The translations under genes and the position numbers were made by a program. A stretch of DNA of 64,000 nucleotides from Pseudomonas marginalis. Lineage in GTDB: Bacteria > Pseudomonadota > Gammaproteobacteria > Pseudomonadales > Pseudomonadaceae. Location of the stretch: assembly GCF_001645105.1 (NCBI RefSeq), contig NZ_LKEG01000042.1, positions 62,001 through 126,000 of the forward strand, given 5' to 3'. How positions within the stretch are numbered: position 1 is the first letter of the stretch; each line of letters begins with the position of its first letter. Below are positions 57,843 through 64,000 of the stretch, one piece after another. The notes beneath the pieces are model-generated. The model searched no databases. It had not been told where the DNA came from and worked only from the letters and a program-made list of their open reading frames with translations.

Positions 57843-59372
57843 GTGAACCGGCCCACGCCAGTAAAAACCGATAATTTCTTCCTGCTGATCTTCCGGGCAC
57901 TGCGCCACCGCCGTGTACCGATCGCATTACGCATCGCCAGCCATAACGTGATCCTGGTCGCCCTGGCCCTGGTGATCTACGCCTGCGTGATGGGTTTGCA
58001 GTTCAAGCAGGCCATGCACGAGCAAGCCGATGCCCTGGGCGAGAGCTTGACCACCCAGACCGCCACCTCGGCGACTGAGCTGCTGGTGTCCAACGACATC
58101 CTCAGCCTCAACGTGCTGCTCAACAACCTGACCAAGAACCCGCTGGTGGCCCACGCCGCCATCTACAGCGTGGACAATCGGATCATGGCCGAGGCCGGGC
58201 AACGTCCGAAAAACGGCTTGCTGGGTGAAGCCGAAGGCCTCTACCAGAGCAACATTACCTTTCAGGATGTGAAGGCCGGCCAACTGCGCATCAGCCTGGA
58301 CATGCAGCAATTCCAGCAGCCGATGACCATCAGCCTGCAGAGCATGGGGATCCTCAGCGCGATCCTGCTGGCATTGGCCCTGGCCTTGAGCTTACGCCTG
58401 GGTCGGCATATTTCCACGCCGTTGATGCAACTGCGTATCTGGCTGCGGGACATTGATGAGCACACCCCGGCCACCGACCGCCAGGATGAAATCGGCGACC
58501 TCGCCCGCCAGTTACACGCCAGCTTTGCCCCGGAACCCGTGGTGCCTGAAGTTGAGCCGGAGCCGGAGTTCGACGACACCGACTACGAGCAAGAGCCGGA
58601 GTTTGAAGTACGCAACCTGCGTGATCCGGGTTTCGACGAGCGCCCTCCGGTGGCGGGCCTCAAGCCTGCGCCGCGCCATGCATTCAAGGCCGAAGAAGAC
58701 GAGCTGGACGAAGACGATCCCTTTGCCGACCTGCGTGATACGTCCGCCGACAGCAGCGCCATTGCGCCCAAGCCGGCCCCGGTACGCAGCACCGAGCCGC
58801 AATACAGTGCAGTGCTCGCCGTACAACTGGGCGCCCAGGACCAACTGCGCCGCCTGCCCCGCGCCCGCCTGACCGAATTGCTGGAGCGCTACCGTGACTG
58901 CCTCGACCAGGCTGCTTCGCTGTACCAGAGCGAACTGCACACCCTGAACGATGGCAGCACGTTGATGCTGTTCCACAGCGAAGACAGCGGCGAAGACTAC
59001 CTGACCAACGCGATTTGCTGCGGCGAGCTGCTGCGCGCCCTGGGCCATGAATTGCAGATCGAAGTGGCCGACAGCGGCATCACCCTGCAATTGCAGCTCG
59101 GCCTGACGGTAGGCGACGACCTGTTCGGCATGAGCCAGATCGACCTGTTGCTGACCGAAATGGCCCAGGATGCATTGGCCCTCTCACAACACAGCCGCAA
59201 CCTGCTGCTGGTGGAGCGCAAGATCAGCGAAGACACGCTGATCCGCCAACGCGCGCGTATCCGCCCGATTGCCAGCCCTGAAGGTGCCAGTTGCGTGGAG
59301 CGGTTGATGGAGCCGTACCCGTCGATGCTGGAACGGCAGTTGGCGCGGATGCATGAGACCCGCACCAAATAA
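57843..59372 (+). CDS. AhpA/YtjB-like membrane protein with C-terminal cyclase-like domain
   Basis: A 509-aa protein. A membrane helix (HNVILVALALVIYACVMGLQF), a periplasmic stretch of about 130 residues and a second helix (MGILSAILLALALALSL) match the YtjB/Smp family found beside serB; a HAMP-like segment follows. Then comes a highly acidic linker rich in Glu/Asp/Pro (about residues 225-290) and a C-terminal domain with the strand-helix pattern of class III nucleotide cyclases (YSAVLAVQLGAQDQL, LNDGSTLMLFHS, LQLGLTVGDDLFG). The metal-binding Asp of true cyclases is absent in the first strand. GTG 57843 (MNRPTPVKTDNF) was taken as start. Confidence 0.75.
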   Translation: MNRPTPVKTDNFFLLIFRALRHRRVPIALRIASHNVILVALALVIYACVMGLQFKQAMHEQADALGESLTTQTATSATELLVSNDILSLNVLLNNLTKNPLVAHAAIYSVDNRIMAEAGQRPKNGLLGEAEGLYQSNITFQDVKAGQLRISLDMQQFQQPMTISLQSMGILSAILLALALALSLRLGRHISTPLMQLRIWLRDIDEHTPATDRQDEIGDLARQLHASFAPEPVVPEVEPEPEFDDTDYEQEPEFEVRNLRDPGFDERPPVAGLKPAPRHAFKAEEDELDEDDPFADLRDTSADSSAIAPKPAPVRSTEPQYSAVLAVQLGAQDQLRRLPRARLTELLERYRDCLDQAASLYQSELHTLNDGSTLMLFHSEDSGEDYLTNAICCGELLRALGHELQIEVADSGITLQLQLGLTVGDDLFGMSQIDLLLTEMAQDALALSQHSRNLLLVERKISEDTLIRQRARIRPIASPEGASCVERLMEPYPSMLERQLARMHETRTK

Positions 59373-59381
59373 AACGGTCGG

Positions 59382-59468
59382 ACACAAGGGGGCTTGCTCC
59401 CGATAGCCGAGTATCAGTTAACACATCATTAACTGAACCACCGCTATCGGGGGCAAGCCCCCTCCCAC
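59382..59468. repeat. REP doublet, architecture 1, degenerate left arm
   Basis: The left arm has lost its GTGGGAG start (CACAAGGGGGCTTGCTCCC), while the right arm, ending CCCAC at 59468, is intact. Spacer GTATCAGTTAACACATCATT is divergent from the other copies. Confidence 0.85.
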
Positions 59469-59504
59469 ATTGGGTCCGCGGCGTGGCTCAAACCGCGCAC
59501 AAAT

Positions 59505-59536
59505 AAAAAGGCCCGCTGAGTCAGCGGGCCTTTTTT
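59505..59536. terminator. Bidirectional terminator between ytjB-like and pqiC-like genes
   Basis: GGCCCGCTGA and TCAGCGGGCC pair almost without loop, flanked by an A-run and T6. It lies between two convergent genes. Confidence 0.9.
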
Positions 59537-59550
59537 ATGCGCGATTCAGA

Positions 59551-60264
59551 TCAGAACCTGAACACTTCCATGTCCGTACGGATCGGCGTAGCCATCGGCA
59601 TCTTCGGCTTCTGCGGCTCTGCCGGCTTGGCCTGTACCGGGGCGCTCTGCTTGCGGGGCGCCTCGGCAATCGGCGGTTGGTTGGCCAATGGCTTGAGGGC
59701 CACCGACAACTGCTGCGCCAAATGCTGCAACAACACGCCCTGTGCCTGGACCTGAGACGCGGTGCTACCGGTGTGCTCTTCCTGCAGGTGCACGATGCGG
59801 TTATCGCGTACCTGGCCACGACGGTCGATCAAGCGCCATTGCGCATCGAGGATCGCCGGTTGCGACGTACCGGAGTCGAGCCGGGTAATAGTCAGCAAGA
59901 CCTGTACATCCGGCGAAAAACCGGCTGGCGCCGGCGCCAGGACCACACGCTGACTGTCCAACTGACCCGCCACCTGGCGCAACATCAGTTGGTTGATGTC
60001 GGACGATAAACTGCCCGCCCAACGACCATCGGTGGAACCTTGCAGGCTGCCGTCGTTCTGACGTTGCAGAAGGGTTTCACGTTGCAGGTAGTCGGCGACG
60101 ACCACCGGGCCCAGCAACACCGCCATGCCGGCAGTCTGCGCAGGTTGAGCTGGACTTCCGCTGTCCAACTGGTACAGCGACACCGGCTGGTGTGTGCTGC
60201 AACCCGCCAGCCCCAAAAGGCCAGCGAGCATGAAAATAAAAGGAAGGCGTGGAGCAGTCATCAT
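59551..60264 (-). CDS. PqiC/YmbA-like outer-membrane lipoprotein (ABC-type transport auxiliary, DUF330)
   Basis: A 237-aa lipoprotein precursor: signal peptide with lipobox LLGLAGC (acylated Cys), then HQPVSLYQLDSG and the core PVVVADYLQRETLLQRQ and RWAGSLSSDINQLMLRQVA typical of DUF330 proteins such as PqiC. The C-terminus is Pro/Ala-rich. In E. coli PqiC works with PqiA/PqiB in lipid transport between membranes; here no pqiA, pqiB or Mce gene is adjacent. Either of two consecutive ATGs (60264 or 60261) could be the start. It follows parC on the same strand by 173 bases. Confidence 0.82.
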   Translation of the reverse strand: MMTAPRLPFIFMLAGLLGLAGCSTHQPVSLYQLDSGSPAQPAQTAGMAVLLGPVVVADYLQRETLLQRQNDGSLQGSTDGRWAGSLSSDINQLMLRQVAGQLDSQRVVLAPAPAGFSPDVQVLLTITRLDSGTSQPAILDAQWRLIDRRGQVRDNRIVHLQEEHTGSTASQVQAQGVLLQHLAQQLSVALKPLANQPPIAEAPRKQSAPVQAKPAEPQKPKMPMATPIRTDMEVFRF

Positions 60265-60394
60265 CCCATCCAGGTGGCTGCCACAAGGCGAACCACAATG
60301 TAATACTAAAAATAACCTAAACACGCTCGGCCACGCCGGCGCTGGAAAGGCCATATCATCCGTGAATATGCGCCATGACTCCAGCGCCAAAGCG

Positions 60395-60422
60395 TCGATC
60401 TACGCGTTAAATCGTAGATCGA
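60395..60422. repeat. Perfect 10-bp inverted repeat downstream of parC
   Basis: TCGATCTACG and CGTAGATCGA flank the 8-base CGTTAAAT. No T-run follows on either strand. It lies 15 bases from the parC stop and could be a weak terminator or a binding site. Confidence 0.5.
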
Positions 60423-60437
60423 GGGCTCTAAAACGCG

Positions 60438-62702
60438 TTAAACCGGCGTTTCCACCAGCAACGCATCCACTCGCTGGAAGCCCCGAGGCAGTTTGTTACC
60501 ACGCCGACCACGCTCGCCCTTGTAGTGCTCAAGGTCATCGGGACGCAGTGACAACGTGCGTTTCCCGGCCTGAAGCACCAAGGTCGAACCTTCCGGGATC
60601 ACTGCGATGTCGGTCACGTACTCTTCGCGACTGGCCACCCGCTCGCCGGGAATACCAATGATCTTGTTACCCTTGCCTTTGCCCAACTGCGGCAAGTCGC
60701 TGATTTTGAACACCAACAAACGCCCTTCGGTGGTCACCGACGCCAGCCAGTTGCTCTCTCGGTCGTCCACTGGCCGCGGCAGGATCACCTTGGCGTTGTT
60801 CGGCAAGCTCAGCAAGGCCTTGCCCGCTTTGTTCTTGGCCTGCAGGTCTTCACCCTTGACCACAAAACCGTAACCCGCGTCGGAGGCGATCACGTAAAGC
60901 GCGTCGTCGTCCGGCAGCAGCACACATTCAAAATTCGCCCCCGGCGGCGGCGTAAGCCGCCCCGTCAACGGCTCGCCCTGGCCCCGTGCCGATGGCAAGG
61001 TGTGGGCCGGCACCGAATAACTGCGTCCGGTGGAGTCGATAAACACCGCAAACTGGTTGGAACGCCCGGCGGCAGCGGTCTTGAACCCGTCACCCGCCTT
61101 GTACGACAAACCAGTGGCGTCAATATCATGCCCCTTGGCGGAACGAACCCAACCCTTTTCCGACAGAACGACGGTAATTTTCTCGTTCGGCAGCAGCTCG
61201 GTTTCGGTCAGCGCTTTTGCCTCTGCACGCTGCACGATCGGCGAACGGCGGTCATCGCCATAGGTTTCGGCGTCTTTGATCAGCTCGCTGCGCACCAGCT
61301 TCTTGAGCTTGGCTTCGCTGCCCAACAGCGCTTGCAGCTTGGCTTGTTCCTTGAGCAACGCGTCCTGTTCGTCACGCAGCTTCATTTCTTCCAGTCGCGC
61401 CAATTGGCGCAAGCGGGTGTCGAGGATGTAGTCAGCCTGGATTTCGCTCAGCTCGAAACGCGCGATCAGCTCGGCTTTCGGGTGCTCGGCGGTACGAATG
61501 ATGTGGATCACTTCGTCCAGGTTGAGGTAGGCGATCAGCAAGCCGTCCAACAGGTGCAAGCGGCGCTCAACCTTATCCAGACGGAATTGCAGGCGGCGGC
61601 GCACGGTATTGATCCGGAACTCCAGCCACTCCACCAGCAGGTTGCGCAGGTTTTTCAGCTGCGGCTTACCGTCCAGGCCGATGATATTGACGTTGACCCG
61701 GTAGCTGGACTCCAACTCAGTGCTGGCGAACAGATGTTGCATCAGCACTTCGTGGTCGACCCGGCTGTTGGTCGGGATGATCACGATGCGGCATGGGTTT
61801 TCGTGGTCCGACTCGTCACGCAGGTCGGCGACCTGCGGCAGTTTCGACGGTTTGGCCTGCATCAACGCGGCGATCTGCTCCAGCACCTTGGCGCCCGACA
61901 CCTGGTGCGGCAGCGCGGTGACGATAATGTCGCCATCCTCGATGTGGTACACGGCACGCATGCGCACCGAGCCCTTGCCGGTTTCGTACATCTTCAGCAG
62001 GTCGGCGCGCGGCGTGATGATTTCCGCTTCGGTCGGGTAGTCCGGGCCCTGGATGTGCTCGCAGAGTTGCTCCACCGTGGCCTTTGGTTCATCAAGCAAA
62101 CGCACGCAGGCCGTGGCGACTTCTCGCAGGTTGTGCGGTGGTACATCTGTGGCCATACCGACGGCGATACCGGTGGTGCCATTGAGCAGGATATTCGGCA
62201 AACGTGCCGGCAACACCAGCGGTTCGTCGAGAGTGCCGTCAAAGTTCGGCCCCCAGTCCGCAGTGCCCTGCCCCAGCTCGCTCAGCAGTACTTCCGAGTA
62301 ACGCGACAGACGCGCTTCGGTGTAACGCATCGCGGCGAAGGACTTTGGATCATCCGGCGCACCCCAGTTGCCCTGGCCGTCCACCAGCGTGTAGCGGTAG
62401 CTGAACGGCTGGGCCATCAGCACCATGGCTTCGTAGCACGCCGAGTCGCCGTGGGGGTGGAACTTACCGAGCACGTCACCGACGGTACGCGCCGATTTCT
62501 TGTGCTTGGAATCGGCGTCCAGGCCCAACTCACTCATGGCGTAGATAATGCGCCGCTGTACAGGCTTCAGGCCGTCGCCGATATGCGGCAGGGCACGGTC
62601 CATGATCACGTACATGGAGTAGTTGAGGTAGGCATTTTCGGTGAAGTCAGCCAGCGACCGGCGTTCTACGCCGTCTAAGCTGTCTGCGAGGATGTCACTC
62701 AT
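60438..62702 (-). CDS. parC: DNA topoisomerase IV subunit A
   Basis: A 754-aa type IIA topoisomerase subunit that decatenates daughter chromosomes with ParE. The winged-helix DNA-cleavage domain carries catalytic Tyr127 ([11 protein letters not shown]). The quinolone-determining region reads [15 protein letters not shown] with Ser87 and Glu91, the unmutated state. The C-terminal domain is a beta-pinwheel with repeated G-K-G strands. ATG 62702 begins [17 protein letters not shown]. It is followed upstream in the transcript by the phytase-like gene and parE on the same strand. Confidence 0.97.
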   Translation of the reverse strand: MSDILADSLDGVERRSLADFTENAYLNYSMYVIMDRALPHIGDGLKPVQRRIIYAMSELGLDADSKHKKSARTVGDVLGKFHPHGDSACYEAMVLMAQPFSYRYTLVDGQGNWGAPDDPKSFAAMRYTEARLSRYSEVLLSELGQGTADWGPNFDGTLDEPLVLPARLPNILLNGTTGIAVGMATDVPPHNLREVATACVRLLDEPKATVEQLCEHIQGPDYPTEAEIITPRADLLKMYETGKGSVRMRAVYHIEDGDIIVTALPHQVSGAKVLEQIAALMQAKPSKLPQVADLRDESDHENPCRIVIIPTNSRVDHEVLMQHLFASTELESSYRVNVNIIGLDGKPQLKNLRNLLVEWLEFRINTVRRRLQFRLDKVERRLHLLDGLLIAYLNLDEVIHIIRTAEHPKAELIARFELSEIQADYILDTRLRQLARLEEMKLRDEQDALLKEQAKLQALLGSEAKLKKLVRSELIKDAETYGDDRRSPIVQRAEAKALTETELLPNEKITVVLSEKGWVRSAKGHDIDATGLSYKAGDGFKTAAAGRSNQFAVFIDSTGRSYSVPAHTLPSARGQGEPLTGRLTPPPGANFECVLLPDDDALYVIASDAGYGFVVKGEDLQAKNKAGKALLSLPNNAKVILPRPVDDRESNWLASVTTEGRLLVFKISDLPQLGKGKGNKIIGIPGERVASREEYVTDIAVIPEGSTLVLQAGKRTLSLRPDDLEHYKGERGRRGNKLPRGFQRVDALLVETPV

Positions 62703-62775
62703 GCGGGCCTCATCATTGTTTGGTAAGGCGCAGCGGAACTGCCGCTGCACCGGGTCAATTCAAAAAAAGCGGGGC

Positions 62776-63771
62776 TCATGGCTGGGCGCTCCAGCCGCCG
62801 GCAGGGGCGGCGAAACGATAGACCACGGGGCGTTTTTCACCATCGGCGCGCGCGCCGAAATTATTGTCGATACCCAGCCAGGCACCCTCGGCATCCACCA
62901 CCAGGGCTTCGGCCAGGCCATAGGCTTGGGGGTAACGCCGTTCGGGCGTCAACGTCTCATCGGCAAACGACCAGCACAGTTCGACCTTGGCCGTGACCGC
63001 ATCGCGCCGGCAAATCTGGAACGCATTGCGCTCAAGGGTGAACAGCTTGCCGTTGAACAGCGCCAGGTCGGCGAAGTCCTTGGACACCGCCTTGGCATTG
63101 AGGAACTTGGCCGGCTGCACTTCCTGGCCGGCCTCGCTCAACAACACACACGGACCGTCACAGTCCCACAGGCTTTGCGGACGCTTGATCGAAATCAGCC
63201 CGCGTCGCTCACGTTCGGCCGCCAACCACATCTGATTGCCTTCGGGGTTGATCGCCAGGCCTTCAAACAACGCGTTGAAGTGCAGCAACATGCCGCTCGC
63301 CCGGGCCTCCCTGACCATGCTCGGGGCAATCTTCAACCACTGCGGCGCACCGGTCACCGGCACTTGCAGCACCGCCGCATGGGCTTCGCTGACGATGTAG
63401 CGGTTGCCGGCGGCGTCGCAGGTGATGCCTTCGAAATCCAGGTCGCCACCGCGAATCAACGAGGCGGCTTTGGTGCGCGAACGCAAGCCCCAAGGCAGCC
63501 CGGACTCCGGCACCGGCGGCACGTCGATCTTGACCGTTTCGGCTCGCCAGGTCGGCGCGCTGATATCCAGGCGGTAGATCTGGTCGTCATCACGGTCGGA
63601 GACTGTCCACAATGCCTGGCCACACATCGCCAGGCCCGACAGGTTTCCGCCGCGCATGCCGTCCACCGGGTGTTCGGACACCAGCTTGAGCTCAGCCACG
63701 GGCGCGGCAACCACGTGGGTGGTCACCAGCCCGCTCACTATCAGGATCGCCAGGGCGAAACCTGTGCGCAT
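62776..63771 (-). CDS. Secreted phytase-like/esterase-like beta-propeller protein
   Basis: A 331-aa precursor with a signal peptide (FALAILIVSGLVTTHVVA, cleavage near VAA), then repeated beta strands of the phytase-like (esterase-like activity of phytase) fold: GGNLSGLAMCGQALWTVSDR, GDLDFEGITCD, LFEGLAINPEGNQMWLAAE and AYGLAEALVVDAEGAWLGID. Several Cys pairs suggest disulfides, consistent with export. No catalytic activity is established for this family in Pseudomonas. Its ATG shares one base with the parE stop (TGATG), so it is translated together with parE, and it lies 73 bases upstream of parC. Confidence 0.8.
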   Translation of the reverse strand: MRTGFALAILIVSGLVTTHVVAAPVAELKLVSEHPVDGMRGGNLSGLAMCGQALWTVSDRDDDQIYRLDISAPTWRAETVKIDVPPVPESGLPWGLRSRTKAASLIRGGDLDFEGITCDAAGNRYIVSEAHAAVLQVPVTGAPQWLKIAPSMVREARASGMLLHFNALFEGLAINPEGNQMWLAAERERRGLISIKRPQSLWDCDGPCVLLSEAGQEVQPAKFLNAKAVSKDFADLALFNGKLFTLERNAFQICRRDAVTAKVELCWSFADETLTPERRYPQAYGLAEALVVDAEGAWLGIDNNFGARADGEKRPVVYRFAAPAGGWSAQP

Positions 63772-64000
63772 CAGCCCAGAACCTCAGCCAGGTTGCCTTT
63801 GGATTCCAGCCAGGACTTGCGGTCCGGCGCGCGTTTCTTCGCCAGCAGCATGTCCATCATTTCCGAGGTAGCGGCGAAGTCATCCAGGGTCAACTGCACC
63901 AGGCGCCGGGTGTTCGGGTCCATGGTGGTTTCGCGCAGTTGCGGCGGGTTCATTTCACCCAGGCCTTTGAATCGCGTGACCTGTGGCTTGCCGCGTTTTT
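63771..64000 (-). CDS. parE: DNA topoisomerase IV subunit B, 3' end
   Basis: Only the last 76 or so residues are in the window. They read through KGLGEMNPPQLRETTMDPN, part of the TOPRIM-adjacent end of ParE/GyrB, to the terminal KGNLAEVLG. The rest lies beyond the right edge. ParE supplies the ATPase of topoisomerase IV, whose other subunit, parC, is two genes downstream. Confidence 0.93.
   Translation of the reverse strand, partial: KRGKPQVTRFKGLGEMNPPQLRETTMDPNTRRLVQLTLDDFAATSEMMDMLLAKKRAPDRKSWLESKGNLAEVLG

Overview
The window is a chromosomal segment of a Pseudomonas, most likely of the P. fluorescens group. The evidence is high-GC coding with Pseudomonas-type proteins (azurin, AmaA/AmaB, RhdA, an Hcp1-type Hcp), many REP doublets with the GTGGGAGGGGGCTTGCCCCC core common in P. 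fluorescens genomes, and a housekeeping order that matches, from memory, the P. aeruginosa PAO1 stretch from pncB/nadE/azu through rpsF-dnaB, rnr, purA, hfq, mutL, orn, motAB and serB to parC/parE.

Layout. 1-5 kb: 5' part of a branched-chain amino-acid ABC binding protein, then the lysine/pipecolate catabolic genes amaA and amaB with a divergent LysR regulator. 5-8.5 kb: pncB-nadE (NAD salvage), azurin with an ANR-type box, a 62-aa basic protein. 8.5-15.3 kb: a three-gene minus-strand cluster (transglutaminase, circularly permuted ATP-grasp/alpha-E fusion, 1096-aa transglutaminase/DUF2126), a predicted peptide-tagging or peptide-synthesis system. 15.5-19.1 kb: an accessory island with an orphan T6SS hcp flanked by two paralogous two-gene units; each encodes a ~305-aa protein with a hydrophobic hairpin followed by an overlapping 4-TM protein. 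I read these as candidate Hcp-linked membrane toxin/immunity pairs, the most interesting feature here.

19.2-32.2 kb: ygiQ, dnaB, the rpsF-rpsR-DUF2232-rplI ribosomal operon, rnr-rlmB, two identical tRNA-Leu(CAG) genes in tandem, and an Fe3+ ABC binding protein plus permease without an adjacent ATPase. 32.3-46.7 kb: a chemoreceptor, purA, hisZ, then the compact nnrD-tsaE-amiB-mutL-miaA-hfq-hflX-hflK-hflC superoperon, rich in 1-13 nt overlaps. 46.7-53 kb: queG, a TRIC/YadS-type membrane protein, orn, rsgA, a solitary PemK/MazF-like gene with a TTG start, and motAB behind a near-consensus FliA promoter. 53-64 kb: an HDOD protein, rhdA, psd, serB with a divergent YtjB-like membrane protein, a PqiC-like lipoprotein, parC, a phytase-like esterase-fold protein and the 3' end of parE.

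Ten REP doublets lie in intergenic gaps, in two mirror-image architectures. No CRISPR array, IS element, integrase or rRNA was seen. All identifications are from reading the sequence; no database search was possible.
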